The translations under genes were made by a program, and so were the position numbers. Positions 33,560 through 43,337 of a stretch of DNA of 53,995 nt are shown in pieces. The stretch is from CAYZQE01 sp964480635 (GTDB lineage Bacteria; Pseudomonadota; Gammaproteobacteria; GCA-001735895). The first letter of the stretch is position 1; each line of letters starts with the position of its first letter. The DNA is taken from contig CAYZQE010000005.1 in the NCBI GenBank assembly GCA_964480635.1, positions 1 to 53,995 of the forward strand, given 5' to 3'. The notes beneath the pieces were generated by a model. That model did no database searches. It was not told the origin of the DNA and was given only the letters and a program-made list of their open reading frames with translations.

Positions 33560-34834
33560 ATGTCGAATGCACTTTGGTTTCCCTACACCCAAATGCAAGA
33601 TGTTATTCCATTTTTTGAAGTGGAAGATGCGCAAGGAGTGTATCTCAAATTAAAAGATGGTCGTGAACTCATAGACACCACCTCATCGTGGTGGTGCATG
33701 CTTCATGGTTACAAACACCCTGTGATGAATGCCGCCATCATTAAGCAAGTCGAAAAATTTTCACATGTGATGATGGGCGGCTTGCAACATCAACCCGCCA
33801 TGCAGTTGGCGGATATGTTAGTAGAAGTAGCGCCCAAAGGATTAAATCACGTGTTTTTTAGCGACAGTGGTTCGGTGGGTATTGAAGTCGCTTTAAAAAT
33901 GGCCATGCAATACTGGCAAAATAAAGGGAGCAATAAAAAAACAAAAATATTGTCATTTATGAATGCCTATCATGGCGATACCAGTGGTTGCATGTCGGTG
34001 AGTGACCCTGACGATATGCACCAATTATTTGCAGGCTTAATGCCTAAGCACTTTTTTGCTGATGCACCTTCGTTTGGTATGAATGCTACGCAAGAGCAAA
34101 TAACACAAGATTTAAGCGCCGATAAATTAAGCTCCGCACGCTCCATTTTAGAGCAAAACCACGAACAAATAGCGGCGATGATTATCGAGCCATTGCTGCA
34201 AGCAGCCGGTGGCTTTAATATGTATGCGCCTGCTTATTTAGATGCGCTTCGGGCATTATGTGACGAATTTAATGTATTGCTCATTTTTGATGAAGTCGCC
34301 ACAGGTTTTGGTCGAACGGGAGCATTATTTGCAACAGACCAATGCAGCATAAGCCCAGATATTATGGTGTTAAGCAAAGGCTTAACGGGTGGTTATGTCG
34401 GGCAAGCAGCAACGCTGACTAATGATCGCGTTTATAATGCTTTTTTAGCCGATGAAAAAGGCAAGGCATTTATGCATGGCCCTACCTTCATGGCAAATCC
34501 TTTAGCTTGCGCGGCTGGCGTCGCGAGCCTTAAATTGTTTAAAAGCGAGCACTACTTAGACAAAGTAAAACAAATTGAAAAAAACTTTAAAAGCATTTTT
34601 TCGCAAGTGAAATCGCCCTTAATAAAAGCATTGCGAATTCAAGGGGCAACCGCGATTTTTGATTTAACGACCAGCGAATACGGTAATGAATTGCGCTATT
34701 TCGCTGCGGATAGAGGGGTGTGGATGCGCCCTTATTTGCATTATCTTTATATAATGCCGCCGCTAATTATTGAAAAGCATCACATTCAAACCATCGCCGA
34801 TGTTATACAACAATGGCTAGACACTAAGAAGTAA
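33560..34834 (+). CDS. bioA: Adenosylmethionine-8-amino-7-oxononanoate aminotransferase
   Basis: This 424-residue class III aminotransferase has the BioA features LWFPYTQMQD at the N terminus, SSWWCMLHGYKHP near residue 43, DEVATGFGRTG, and the PLP-binding lysine in VLSKGLTGG near residue 273. It makes 7,8-diaminopelargonate from KAPA in biotin synthesis, with S-adenosylmethionine as amino donor. No other bio genes are in the window, so it is separate from them. It is followed three bases later by uvrD. Confidence 0.94.
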   Translation: MSNALWFPYTQMQDVIPFFEVEDAQGVYLKLKDGRELIDTTSSWWCMLHGYKHPVMNAAIIKQVEKFSHVMMGGLQHQPAMQLADMLVEVAPKGLNHVFFSDSGSVGIEVALKMAMQYWQNKGSNKKTKILSFMNAYHGDTSGCMSVSDPDDMHQLFAGLMPKHFFADAPSFGMNATQEQITQDLSADKLSSARSILEQNHEQIAAMIIEPLLQAAGGFNMYAPAYLDALRALCDEFNVLLIFDEVATGFGRTGALFATDQCSISPDIMVLSKGLTGGYVGQAATLTNDRVYNAFLADEKGKAFMHGPTFMANPLACAAGVASLKLFKSEHYLDKVKQIEKNFKSIFSQVKSPLIKALRIQGATAIFDLTTSEYGNELRYFAADRGVWMRPYLHYLYIMPPLIIEKHHIQTIADVIQQWLDTKK

Positions 34835-34837
34835 GTT

Positions 34838-37012
34838 ATGGACGTCTCACATTTATTAGATTCACTCAATGATCAGCAGCGAGAAGCCGTTAGTGCTGAG
34901 TCTCGCCCTTTATTAATTTTAGCGGGTGCGGGTAGTGGAAAAACAAGAGTATTAATTCATCGTATTGCTTGGGTCTGCGAAGTGATGGGGCATTCGCCTT
35001 TTAGTGTGCTTGCCGTGACCTTTACCAATAAAGCAGCCGCCGAAATGCGTGGTCGAGTTGAAGAAATGCTGGGCATCTCTGCGGCTGCCATGTGGGTAGG
35101 TACGTTTCATGGCTTAACTCATCGCTTGTTGCGTGCGCATTGGCAAGAGGCCAATTTGCCGCAGTCGTTTCAAATTATTGATAGTGATGATCAATTACGC
35201 ATTATTAAGCGCGTGCATAAACAACTCGATTTAGATGATAGTCGTTGGCCACCTAAACAAGCACAGTGGTATATTAATAAGCAAAAAGATGAAGGCATTA
35301 GAGCAGTCAATATTGATCCGGGTAATGATCCTATCGAGCAACAAATGCTTGAGATATATAAAATTTATGAACGCAATTGCCAAAAAGCAGGTGTGGTCGA
35401 TTTTGCTGAGTTGTTGCTTCGCTGTTTAGAGCTTATTCGTGATAATCAAAGCATCAGAGAGCATTATCAACGTCGATTTCAACATATATTGGTGGACGAG
35501 TTTCAAGATACCAATGCCATTCAGTATGCATGGTTACGTTTGTTAGCAGGTAAAGACACGCCCACGTTCGTCGTGGGCGATGACGATCAATCTATTTATG
35601 GTTGGCGCGGCGCTAAAATTGAAAACATTCAAAACTTTGAAAAAGATTTTGCCAATACTCAGACGGTTCGTTTAGAGCAAAATTATCGCTCTACAGCGAA
35701 CATACTCAATGCCGCCAATGCCTTAATTAAAAATAACAGCGGGCGTTTAGGTAAAAATTTATGGACAGATGACAAAGACGGTTCGTTAATTACCTATTAT
35801 CAAGCCTATAACGAAAAAGATGAGGCGCGTTTTGTGTTAGATCGCATTCAGCAATGGGTCGATCAAGGCGGTGAGCGCAAGCAAGTCGCTATTTTATATC
35901 GTTCAAACGCCCAATCACGCCAATTTGAAGAGTTATTGTTGATTCGGGGCATGCCTTATCGTGTTTATGGCGGCCTACGCTTTTTTGACCGAGCCGAAGT
36001 AAAAGATGCTTTGGCCTATTGCCGCATGATTAGTAATCCTGAAGCCGACCATTCATTCGAGCGAACAGTGAATCACCCACCACGAGCGATTGGGAAAAAG
36101 TCGGTGGATATGATTCGGGACTATGCGCGCGCTAAAGATTTATCGTTATGGAAGGCGTCTATTGAATTGGTTCAAAGCAATGGTTTAACGCCAAGGGCGC
36201 GTGCCTCTTTGGCAGGTTATATTCAGCTGATTGATGATTTAAAAACAGCATCGGCTGAAATGCCCATGGATGAATTGATTGATGCAGCGATTGACCACGC
36301 GGGCTTAAAAGAACATTTTGCTAAAGATAAAAGTGAAAAAGGTCAATCTAGAGTCGAAAACTTGCAGGAATTGGTCGGTGCTGCCAAAGGCTTTGTAGCG
36401 GAAGCGCAAGAGCAAGATATCGAGATGTCAGAGCTTGATGCTTTTTTAGCTCATGCCGCACTAGAGGCTGGCGAAGGCCAAGCCGATGAATGGGATGATT
36501 GTGTGCAACTAATGACACTACATTCAGTGAAAGGCCTAGAGTTCCCAATGGTTTTTATGGTGGGAATGGAAGAGGGCTTGTTTCCGCATCAACGATCGTG
36601 TGAAGACATTAATCAGCTCGAAGAAGAGCGCCGCCTTTGCTATGTTGGCATTACCCGAGCAAGAGAACAGCTTGTTGTTAGTAGTGCCGAAGTAAGGCGT
36701 TTATATGGCAACGATAATTACAATGTGACATCGCGTTTTATTAAAGAAATACCACAAGAACTCATGGAAGAAGTACGCCCTAAGGCGCAAATTACTCAAG
36801 CAGTGCATCATGCTCCAAGGCAATTTAGTGCATCAACGGTGACAGCAGAAACAGGCTTTAGAATAGGGCAAAGCGTCAGCCACAAAAAATTTGGTGTGGG
36901 TCTTATTTTGAACTTAGAGGGGCAGGGATCACAAGCAAGAATTCAGGTAAATTTTGAGCAGGCAGGTAGTAAATGGCTAGTGATGCAATATGCCAATTTA
37001 GAAGCAGTTTAA
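34838..37012 (+). CDS. uvrD: DNA helicase II
   Basis: This 724-residue SF1 helicase has Walker A (LAGAGSGKTRVL, near residue 29), FTNKAAAEM, DEFQDTN (Walker B), GDDDQSIYGWRGA, EQNYRS, TLHSVKGLEF and YVGITRAREQL, then a C-terminal Tudor-like domain (VSHKKFGVGLILNLEGQG). Length and motifs match UvrD, which acts in nucleotide-excision and mismatch repair. It begins three bases after bioA. Nothing unusual was noticed. Confidence 0.96.
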   Translation: MDVSHLLDSLNDQQREAVSAESRPLLILAGAGSGKTRVLIHRIAWVCEVMGHSPFSVLAVTFTNKAAAEMRGRVEEMLGISAAAMWVGTFHGLTHRLLRAHWQEANLPQSFQIIDSDDQLRIIKRVHKQLDLDDSRWPPKQAQWYINKQKDEGIRAVNIDPGNDPIEQQMLEIYKIYERNCQKAGVVDFAELLLRCLELIRDNQSIREHYQRRFQHILVDEFQDTNAIQYAWLRLLAGKDTPTFVVGDDDQSIYGWRGAKIENIQNFEKDFANTQTVRLEQNYRSTANILNAANALIKNNSGRLGKNLWTDDKDGSLITYYQAYNEKDEARFVLDRIQQWVDQGGERKQVAILYRSNAQSRQFEELLLIRGMPYRVYGGLRFFDRAEVKDALAYCRMISNPEADHSFERTVNHPPRAIGKKSVDMIRDYARAKDLSLWKASIELVQSNGLTPRARASLAGYIQLIDDLKTASAEMPMDELIDAAIDHAGLKEHFAKDKSEKGQSRVENLQELVGAAKGFVAEAQEQDIEMSELDAFLAHAALEAGEGQADEWDDCVQLMTLHSVKGLEFPMVFMVGMEEGLFPHQRSCEDINQLEEERRLCYVGITRAREQLVVSSAEVRRLYGNDNYNVTSRFIKEIPQELMEEVRPKAQITQAVHHAPRQFSASTVTAETGFRIGQSVSHKKFGVGLILNLEGQGSQARIQVNFEQAGSKWLVMQYANLEAV

Positions 37013-37040
37013 GCGGCCCAAAATCTTTAATGGAGATGTT

Positions 37041-38183
37041 TTAAATAAAGGGAATGCTCTCAAATTGGCGAGCATTTTTACCTATTGTACCAAACCAGTA
37101 CTTTTCGAGGCTGCTGTAAACTTGTCTAAAATCCACATGATGCTTTAAGTCGTTATTGCTTAAATTATGCAAAGAAGGCTGTTGTCCAAACAGGCCACCA
37201 TTAACTTTTCCGCCCATGATAAAGTGGGGTGCTGCAGTACCGTGGTCAGTACCTTTACTGCCATTTTCGGCAGCACGTCGACCAAATTCAGAATAACTCA
37301 TAATAAGTATATTATTCCATAAGCTGTGTTGCTTCATAGATGCTTCAAAAGCTGCAATACCTTCGGCAAATTGTTTTAATAAACGTTGGTGTGTCTTTAC
37401 TTGTGAGCCATGGGTATCAAAACTTCCGAGGCTTATTTTAATAACAGGAACATCCACCCCACTGGCAATGACTTGTGCAGCTAACATCATGTCTTGGGCA
37501 AATCGATGATTTGGAAATTGATGTTTGTTGCTTAGTGGCTTTAATTGCTGTTTAAAATATTGACTCGATGTATCCAATAAAGACTGAATGTCTAAAACAT
37601 GCTGCAGGGCAGGGCTAATATCTTGTTGTATTGTTTTTTTGCTTTTAAACTGATTTGAGTTTTGCTTTAAGTTAATGGTGCGTAAATTATCGCCCATTAA
37701 GGCGCCTGCATCGTTCCCAATAACAATGCCATCGACTATTCGGTGTTGGGCAGAATCGATATTGGGCAATATAGGGTTTAACCAGCCTGTTTGCAGCACT
37801 TCATCGCTACTAGACGCTGAATCCCAAATTTCAATAGAGCGAAAATGAGAACGATTAGGCTTTGGATAACCTATTCCCATAACCATGGCGCAGTCATTGT
37901 TTTTCCAAATGGAATGAATGGGTTTAAGCGAAGGATGAAACCCCAGGTGTTCATTGAGTTGGATTATATGATCGCGTTGAATGCCAATATTTGGGCGTAA
38001 GTCATAGTATTTGGCATCAGAAAAAGGAATTAAAGTATTTAAACCATCATTTCCCCCCTTAAATTCGACCATAATTAAGGTTTTATGCGGCGGTTTTTGT
38101 GCGGCCTGCAATACATTTGAAAAAGCGCTTAAGCTGCCAAGGGCTGCAGCGCCACAGGTTAAAAAGTTGCGTCTGTTCATCAT
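37041..38183 (-). CDS. DUF1501 protein with Tat signal
   Basis: This 380-residue protein starts with MNRRNFLTCGAAALG, a twin-arginine export signal (RRNFL). The mature domain has KGGNDGLNTLIPF, FDTHGSQ and YSEFGRR...GTDHGTAAPHF segments typical of DUF1501, which belongs to the alkaline phosphatase/sulfatase-like superfamily with metal-ligand Asp/His residues. It overlaps the DUF1800 gene by one base. The pair is found together in many bacteria; the substrate is unknown. Confidence 0.9.
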   Translation of the reverse strand: MMNRRNFLTCGAAALGSLSAFSNVLQAAQKPPHKTLIMVEFKGGNDGLNTLIPFSDAKYYDLRPNIGIQRDHIIQLNEHLGFHPSLKPIHSIWKNNDCAMVMGIGYPKPNRSHFRSIEIWDSASSSDEVLQTGWLNPILPNIDSAQHRIVDGIVIGNDAGALMGDNLRTINLKQNSNQFKSKKTIQQDISPALQHVLDIQSLLDTSSQYFKQQLKPLSNKHQFPNHRFAQDMMLAAQVIASGVDVPVIKISLGSFDTHGSQVKTHQRLLKQFAEGIAAFEASMKQHSLWNNILIMSYSEFGRRAAENGSKGTDHGTAAPHFIMGGKVNGGLFGQQPSLHNLSNNDLKHHVDFRQVYSSLEKYWFGTIGKNARQFESIPFI

Positions 38184-39499
38184 TATTTCACTTGGTAAGC
38201 AGGGTCTAGTAATTGCTGTTTTATACTCATCGCTTTATCGTATTGAATGGCTAAGAGTTTAACGGGATTTTTCATCTGGGCAGACATTATGTTCGTCATG
38301 TTTTTTTCACGCATGATTTTATTAATAGTGTTTCGGCGTATTAAAAATGAATGAGTCGTGATCCAGTTTGTGCCACCAGGCCAACCTTTCACATTCGGTG
38401 GGTTGAAAAGTTCTTGCCCCATTTTTGCACTAGCTTTTGCAAGTTGTTTTGCATCGTCTACAGCTAAAGAAAGTGTTCGAAAGGTACCCACAATTAGATC
38501 AATAGGTGATTTAATTAAGCTGCCTTTTTGCTGCTCTTGTTTAAAAGCTTTGGACAGTAATAGCGCTTTTAACCAAGGTTTAATGTCGTAATTATGATGT
38601 CGAAGTGTGTCTGCTAAAAACAAAATAGTATCTTGATCTAATCGGTCGTAGCTAATGAAGTGTTTATAAAGTTTAGTGCTTAAGTAAATAGCGGTTTGCG
38701 GGTGTTCTAATAAAGCCTCTAACACTTGTTCGCCAGACCTTAAGTTAGTTGTTGAAATGTTTTTCCCCAGAACTGTAATGGCTTGCGAGTCATGATTTTT
38801 TTTAGAAAATTGAAAACGGCCTTTTTTGCGGTTAACGCGCCATCCAGTAAAGGCGATGGCAGCTTGTTTTATGTCGTTTTCGGTGTAATAGCCTTCACCT
38901 AACGTAAAAAGCTCCATAACTTCGCGGGCAAAATTTTCATTAGGGCTCCCCTTTTTGTTTTTATGATTATCAAGGTAAATGACCATCGCGGGGTCTTTAG
39001 CAATAGCTTGTAATAATTGTCTAAAGTTTCCAGTAGCATGTAAACGTAATAATTCGTTTTGTTGGAGCATAAGCTTTGGGTGTTTGACTTTCTTTGCAGA
39101 GGAAGTGAAATGGTTGTGCCAAAATAAAGTCATGGCTTCAGTGAGCGGAGATTCTGTTGTAATCATTTCTTTAATCCACCAAGCTTGCAAACTTTTTATT
39201 TGTTGACGCATCTGCCTACGAATCATTTGTTTTTGCTGCAGCGATAATGTTTTATACGGAATATTGTCGGGGTTTAAGTTATCAAAAGTAGGCGCTAAAG
39301 ATTGAGCTACTTTATGGGTGTGGTTTAATAAGTAATCAACAGCTTGTTCGTATTTTAAATGTTTAATTGCTGTGGACAAATGTGGGTCACTTGAAAAGCC
39401 AGTACGGGTTAATAAATGATGGCTCACAACATCGTTAAGCGCATGCAGAGGGTTAATCCATAACAAGAGTAAACATGTTAAAGCGAATAATATTTTCAT
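38183..39499 (-). CDS. DUF1800 family secreted protein
   Basis: This 438-residue protein has an N-terminal signal peptide (MKILFALTCLLLLWINPLHA) and the DUF1800 hallmarks LTRTGF near residue 31, MTLFWHNHFTSS, NENFAREVMELFTLGEG and NPPNVKGWPGGTNWI. It is translated before the DUF1501 gene, whose start it overlaps. The two proteins are probably exported by different routes (Sec and Tat) and work together outside the cytoplasm. Function is not known. Confidence 0.9.
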   Translation of the reverse strand: MKILFALTCLLLLWINPLHALNDVVSHHLLTRTGFSSDPHLSTAIKHLKYEQAVDYLLNHTHKVAQSLAPTFDNLNPDNIPYKTLSLQQKQMIRRQMRQQIKSLQAWWIKEMITTESPLTEAMTLFWHNHFTSSAKKVKHPKLMLQQNELLRLHATGNFRQLLQAIAKDPAMVIYLDNHKNKKGSPNENFAREVMELFTLGEGYYTENDIKQAAIAFTGWRVNRKKGRFQFSKKNHDSQAITVLGKNISTTNLRSGEQVLEALLEHPQTAIYLSTKLYKHFISYDRLDQDTILFLADTLRHHNYDIKPWLKALLLSKAFKQEQQKGSLIKSPIDLIVGTFRTLSLAVDDAKQLAKASAKMGQELFNPPNVKGWPGGTNWITTHSFLIRRNTINKIMREKNMTNIMSAQMKNPVKLLAIQYDKAMSIKQQLLDPAYQVK

Positions 39500-39551
39500 A
39501 TATTTAAAATAGAGCTATAGAAAAGTAATGGATGGTCGTTAATTAAAGATT

Positions 39552-40085
39552 ATGAAGAATATACTAATAGCTATTATTTTAATATTTAATTTTCAGGCGT
39601 TGAACGCGGCTAAACTATTTGGCGTAGATTTAGCGTCAGCAACAAAAACGAGCTTACGCCAAGCGGCAAAAAATGCAGGGGCAAGGCTTAAACGCGAAGC
39701 CGGCGAATTTGAATTTTACGATGAATATTTTAGTGCTGATATTTTAAAAGGTAGCGACAAACTATTTTTCGGATTTTCGAAAGAAACAGAAAAATTTGCC
39801 TTTGCTGAATATGAATTTAAAGGCTTAAATAATGAAGTCATGCTACGCAAATTAACCAGTAAATACGGTAAGCCCCAAAAGATAAAACAAAAATTTATCT
39901 CTGATGAGATTTATCGGTGGAATGATGGTGGGGTAGAAATTAGTTATTATAAAGATTGGCATCAATATAAAACTAGAGTGACGTATATTATTCCAGAGTT
40001 GTTGGCTCAACTAAAAGTAGCCCAAAAAAGGGTTAAAGAAGCGATTATAAGGGGTGAGTTAAATGACCAAACGAACGTGTATTGA
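39552..40085 (+). CDS. Secreted protein of unknown function
   Basis: This 177-residue protein has a signal peptide (IAIILIFNFQALNA) and a small soluble domain with EFEFYDEYFSADIL and a later KLTSKYGKPQ segment. I do not recognise a family. It is divergent from the DUF1800 gene with a 52-base gap, and stands alone on its strand. A periplasmic location is likely. Confidence 0.75.
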   Translation: MKNILIAIILIFNFQALNAAKLFGVDLASATKTSLRQAAKNAGARLKREAGEFEFYDEYFSADILKGSDKLFFGFSKETEKFAFAEYEFKGLNNEVMLRKLTSKYGKPQKIKQKFISDEIYRWNDGGVEISYYKDWHQYKTRVTYIIPELLAQLKVAQKRVKEAIIRGELNDQTNVY

Positions 40086-40204
40086 CAAAAATTAATACCG
40101 CTGGTCGCTTTTATACTGCCGTTTGAGCGTGTTGTTACGTCATTAAAGTGCTGATCATGGAATGAATGCTATCCTAAAGAGGTTATGAACTTTTAGAGTG
40201 CCTT

Positions 40205-40471
40205 ATGGAAATCTCACCGTCAGTTATTAATTCGTCTGTTGGCAATTCGGCTGTTTCAAATGCGGTGGCTGGCTTACAAGAGCAAAATCAGCGTTTTGAA
40301 AAAAATGTCGAAGAAGTTGCTTCGTCATCAAGTTCTTCAAATAGAGATTTAAGCTCTCAAGACAAAGCCATAGTTGAGCAACAAGAGATTGTCAATAATT
40401 TTCGTGGTAATGCTGAAGCCTTAAGAGCCTCAAATGAAGTCATTGGTACCATCATTGACATAGAAGTTTAA
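40205..40471 (+). CDS. Small flagellar rod/hook C-terminus-like protein
   Basis: This 88-residue protein has a polar, Ser- and Gln-rich centre and a C-terminal heptad helix, EQQEIVNNFRGNAEALRASN then EVIGTIIDIEV. That ending resembles the Flg_bbr_C helix of rod and hook proteins such as FlgC, FlgE and FlgG, where it packs in the axial core. It has no N-terminal partner helix, so it is not a complete rod protein. It lies 12 bases before a metalloprotease-like gene, and the two recur as a small pair in other flagellated bacteria as I recall. Function is inferred. Confidence 0.65.
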   Translation: MEISPSVINSSVGNSAVSNAVAGLQEQNQRFEKNVEEVASSSSSSNRDLSSQDKAIVEQQEIVNNFRGNAEALRASNEVIGTIIDIEV

Positions 40472-40483
40472 ATAGATGACATC

Positions 40484-41026
40484 ATGCTGTCTATTTCTGC
40501 ATCATCGACCCTACCCATTTCGACGGCTCAATTTTCTGAGCGTTTAGAGCAAAACCATAATAAAGAGTCCCAAGGCCTAGAAGACCGTTCAAGTGATGAA
40601 AATAGGCTTAAAAAAGACTCATCAACGGAGTTAGCCGAGCAGCGCCAACTTCAGTCACTTAAAACAAGAGACAGAGAAGTGAAAGCTCACGAATTGGCTC
40701 ATGCCAGTGTCGGCGGGCAATATGCTTCTGGCGCTTCTTTTACCTATGAAAAGGGTAGTGATGGCGTGTTATATGCTGTCGCAGGTGAAGTGTCTATTAG
40801 CACGTCAGCAGTAGCGGGTGACCCAAAAGCAACCCTAGACAAAGCCCAAATTATTCAAAGAGCAGCTTTAGCACCTGCTAATCCATCTTCTCAAGACCGC
40901 TCGGTAGCCGCTTCGGCCGGTGCTTTGGCGCAACAAGCTAGAATAGAAATTGCTCAATTAGTAGAAATTGAGAGCTATTCTAATAAGTCATTTGAGACAG
41001 GTAAAGGTATCGATGAAGTCGCCTAA
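40484..41026 (+). CDS. Putative CJM1_0395/SprA-type metalloprotease
   Basis: This 180-residue protein has a zincin motif, HELAH, in REVKAHELAHASVGGQYASG near residue 68, followed by VSISTSAVAGDPKATLDKAQ, as in the putative metalloprotease CJM1_0395 family. The N-terminal 50 residues are low-complexity and polar, with no obvious signal peptide. It follows the small flagellar-like gene. An eight-base C tract starts three bases after its stop (41029-41036). Its substrate is unknown; a flagellar or secreted target is possible. Confidence 0.8.
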   Translation: MLSISASSTLPISTAQFSERLEQNHNKESQGLEDRSSDENRLKKDSSTELAEQRQLQSLKTRDREVKAHELAHASVGGQYASGASFTYEKGSDGVLYAVAGEVSISTSAVAGDPKATLDKAQIIQRAALAPANPSSQDRSVAASAGALAQQARIEIAQLVEIESYSNKSFETGKGIDEVA

Positions 41027-41138
41027 TACCCCCCCCTCCCGCATCAAAAATTAAACTTTTACCGTAAACTTATTATTTTTTGTCAGATAAACCCCGCGAT
41101 TTTATTTTTATATACTAGACTAAATTTACTTCTTCGAT

Positions 41139-41165
41139 TAAAGAAAAACGAATACAGGTCGATAG
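41139..41165 (+). promoter_or_regulatory. Candidate sigma-28 (FliA) promoter of chemoreceptor
   Basis: TAAA at 41139-41142, then 15 bases, then GTCGATAG at 41158-41165 matches the FliA consensus TAAA-N15-GCCGATAA in spacing and in six of eight -10 positions. It lies about 150 bases upstream of the chemoreceptor start, which leaves a long AT-rich leader with an ACTTATTT/AAATAAGT stem. FliA control of chemoreceptors is standard in flagellated gammaproteobacteria. Confidence 0.55.
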
Positions 41166-41317
41166 TTAAAGTAAATACTGCGGGGACTTATTTTTTAAGT
41201 GTTAATAAATAAGTTTATGAGCTTCAATTTCAAAAACAATTATTTAAAGTAATTTGATGGTTCAAAGCTATAAAAATAATAAAGCATGATTGTCATTAAA
41301 AAACAGAGGGTAAGTTA

Positions 41318-43333
41318 ATGTCACTATTAATTAAGCATAAAATTTGGATTGGATTTTCATTAATTTTATTATTGTTATTGCTAACAACGGGTGTGTCTGT
41401 TGTTAATTTACAAAGCACCAAAATAATCGTTAATGAGGTTGTGGTTGATTCACAGCCATTGCTGATTGAATCGGGTCAGTTTATAGCGCATTTAAGTCAT
41501 GCACATGGTGCATTAGGCCAGTTTTTAATTACTAAAGAGGATAAGGAGAGGCAAAGCTTTCAAAATGCAATGTATGAAGCCAGTGAGGATTTAAACGCAA
41601 TGGAACGCTTACCCATTGTTATTAAAACACCAACATTACAGCAAAGTATTAAGGGGTTTCATCTCAGCATGCAACAGTACCAGTCTTACGAAAAGCGTAT
41701 TTTTTCATTGGCAAAAAACGAACAAAAAAATTACCCTGCAACTGCTTTTGCCACTGAAAACTTAAATATAGCTGGAACAGCGTTTTTAAGCTTAATTGGC
41801 CAAATGGTTTTATCTGAAGAAGAGGAGGACGTTAGTACTGAAAGGGTGGTTTGGCTAAACATTTTACAAGATAATCGATATGGATTTATTAAATTAATGT
41901 CTGCAGTGCGTGTTTACTTAGCCTCTCCAGCTCCTTTTACCTTGACTAATATGCAAGCAGAAGCTGAAAACACGTTGATATTAATAATGAAGATGGAAAA
42001 AGAAGAGTTTGTTGATATATATACCTTTGAGCAAGAAGAAGGTGTGCCTGTCGCTATAGAGCTTGCAACTGGGTATGTCACAAACCTTGCTGAGTTAGAA
42101 AAATTAAATTCAACCGAAAAACGTCGTGTTGATGCTTATCTTTACACGCGAAAGATGGCACCAATTTTGAATGCTTTAAAAGCCGAATTGGATGGGTTAG
42201 TGGAGCAGTTAAAAGATGAAAGCACATTAAAAAGTGAGAGCCTAATTGCTCAAGTTGAGTCTGCTGAACTTGTCCAGCTCTTTTTGGCATTTGTTGGCCT
42301 CGTGGTTGGTATTGTTATTGCTTTGGTGATGAGCAGAATGGTGACAGTACCATTAGTCCAAACAGTAAAGGCTTTACAGGATTTAGCTCAGGGTGAAGGT
42401 GATTTGACCAAGCGCTTAGAAGTAAAAGGTAATGATGAAATTAGCCAGCTGTCTAAAGCTTTTAACGAGTTCTCACAGAAAGTTCAAGGTTTGGTTTCTG
42501 ATGTGTCTGATAATGCGATGCAATTAAGTCAGTCTGCCTCTCAAATGGACGTTGCTGCCAGTAGTGCTCAAGCAGATATTTCGAATCAAAACAGTCAAAT
42601 TGATTCGGTTGTTCACGAAATTGAAACCATGAACGCAAAAATTCAAGAAGTGGTGGGGCATACGAATCAAGCAGCTACTTTAGCCGAAGACACAAATAAT
42701 AATGCAAGCCAAGGGCAGCAAGTGGTTAATCAGTCCGTAGCATCTAGTCAGCAATTAGCGCAAGATGTTGACCGAGCGTCGCAAGTGATTAATGAATTAG
42801 AAAGTGATGTTGTTACTATTGGTGGAGTACTAGACGTCATACGAGGTATTGCAGAGCAAACTAACTTATTAGCTTTGAATGCGGCAATTGAAGCGGCGAG
42901 AGCAGGTGAGCAGGGTAGAGGCTTTGCAGTAGTTGCGGATGAAGTGAGAACATTGGCTTCAAGAACAGGCGAATCAACGGATGAAATACAAAAAATGATC
43001 GAGCGCTTACAAACAGGCTCAAAACTAGCAGTGCAAGCGATGCAGCAGGGTAAAACGAAGGCTGATGAAGGTTTAGGTTTAGCTTCTCAAGCAGGAGAAT
43101 CATTAGATAGTATTTCGTCTGCTGTCCATGGCATGTTAGAGATGAATCGTGAAATTGCTAGCGGTACAGAGCAGCAAAAAGTGAGCGCTGACCATGTAAC
43201 ACAAAATATTATGTCAATAAAATCCATTTCAAATCAAACTGCTCAAAGCGCCCAAAGTATGTCGTCAGCCAGTGGCAATGTGATGCAGCTTACCCAGCAA
43301 TTACAAACATTGTTAGGGCAGTTTAAAATATAG
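41318..43333 (+). CDS. Methyl-accepting chemotaxis protein
   Basis: This 671-residue chemoreceptor has a helix near residues 9-29, a large helical periplasmic ligand domain (about 30-315), a second helix near 320-342, a HAMP domain (LVQTVKALQDLAQGEGDLTKRL) and a long cytoplasmic coiled coil with the conserved hairpin tip EQTNLLALNAAIEAARAGEQ. No Cache or PAS motif is obvious in the sensor. It sits alone on its strand with its own candidate sigma-28 promoter. The ligand is unknown. Confidence 0.95.
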   Translation: MSLLIKHKIWIGFSLILLLLLLTTGVSVVNLQSTKIIVNEVVVDSQPLLIESGQFIAHLSHAHGALGQFLITKEDKERQSFQNAMYEASEDLNAMERLPIVIKTPTLQQSIKGFHLSMQQYQSYEKRIFSLAKNEQKNYPATAFATENLNIAGTAFLSLIGQMVLSEEEEDVSTERVVWLNILQDNRYGFIKLMSAVRVYLASPAPFTLTNMQAEAENTLILIMKMEKEEFVDIYTFEQEEGVPVAIELATGYVTNLAELEKLNSTEKRRVDAYLYTRKMAPILNALKAELDGLVEQLKDESTLKSESLIAQVESAELVQLFLAFVGLVVGIVIALVMSRMVTVPLVQTVKALQDLAQGEGDLTKRLEVKGNDEISQLSKAFNEFSQKVQGLVSDVSDNAMQLSQSASQMDVAASSAQADISNQNSQIDSVVHEIETMNAKIQEVVGHTNQAATLAEDTNNNASQGQQVVNQSVASSQQLAQDVDRASQVINELESDVVTIGGVLDVIRGIAEQTNLLALNAAIEAARAGEQGRGFAVVADEVRTLASRTGESTDEIQKMIERLQTGSKLAVQAMQQGKTKADEGLGLASQAGESLDSISSAVHGMLEMNREIASGTEQQKVSADHVTQNIMSIKSISNQTAQSAQSMSSASGNVMQLTQQLQTLLGQFKI

Positions 43334-43337
43334 AACG

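Noticed and set aside
41029..41036. Eight-base C tract as a phase-variation switch.
   Set aside because: It lies after the stop codon and not within a gene or between promoter boxes, so slippage would not switch an obvious product.
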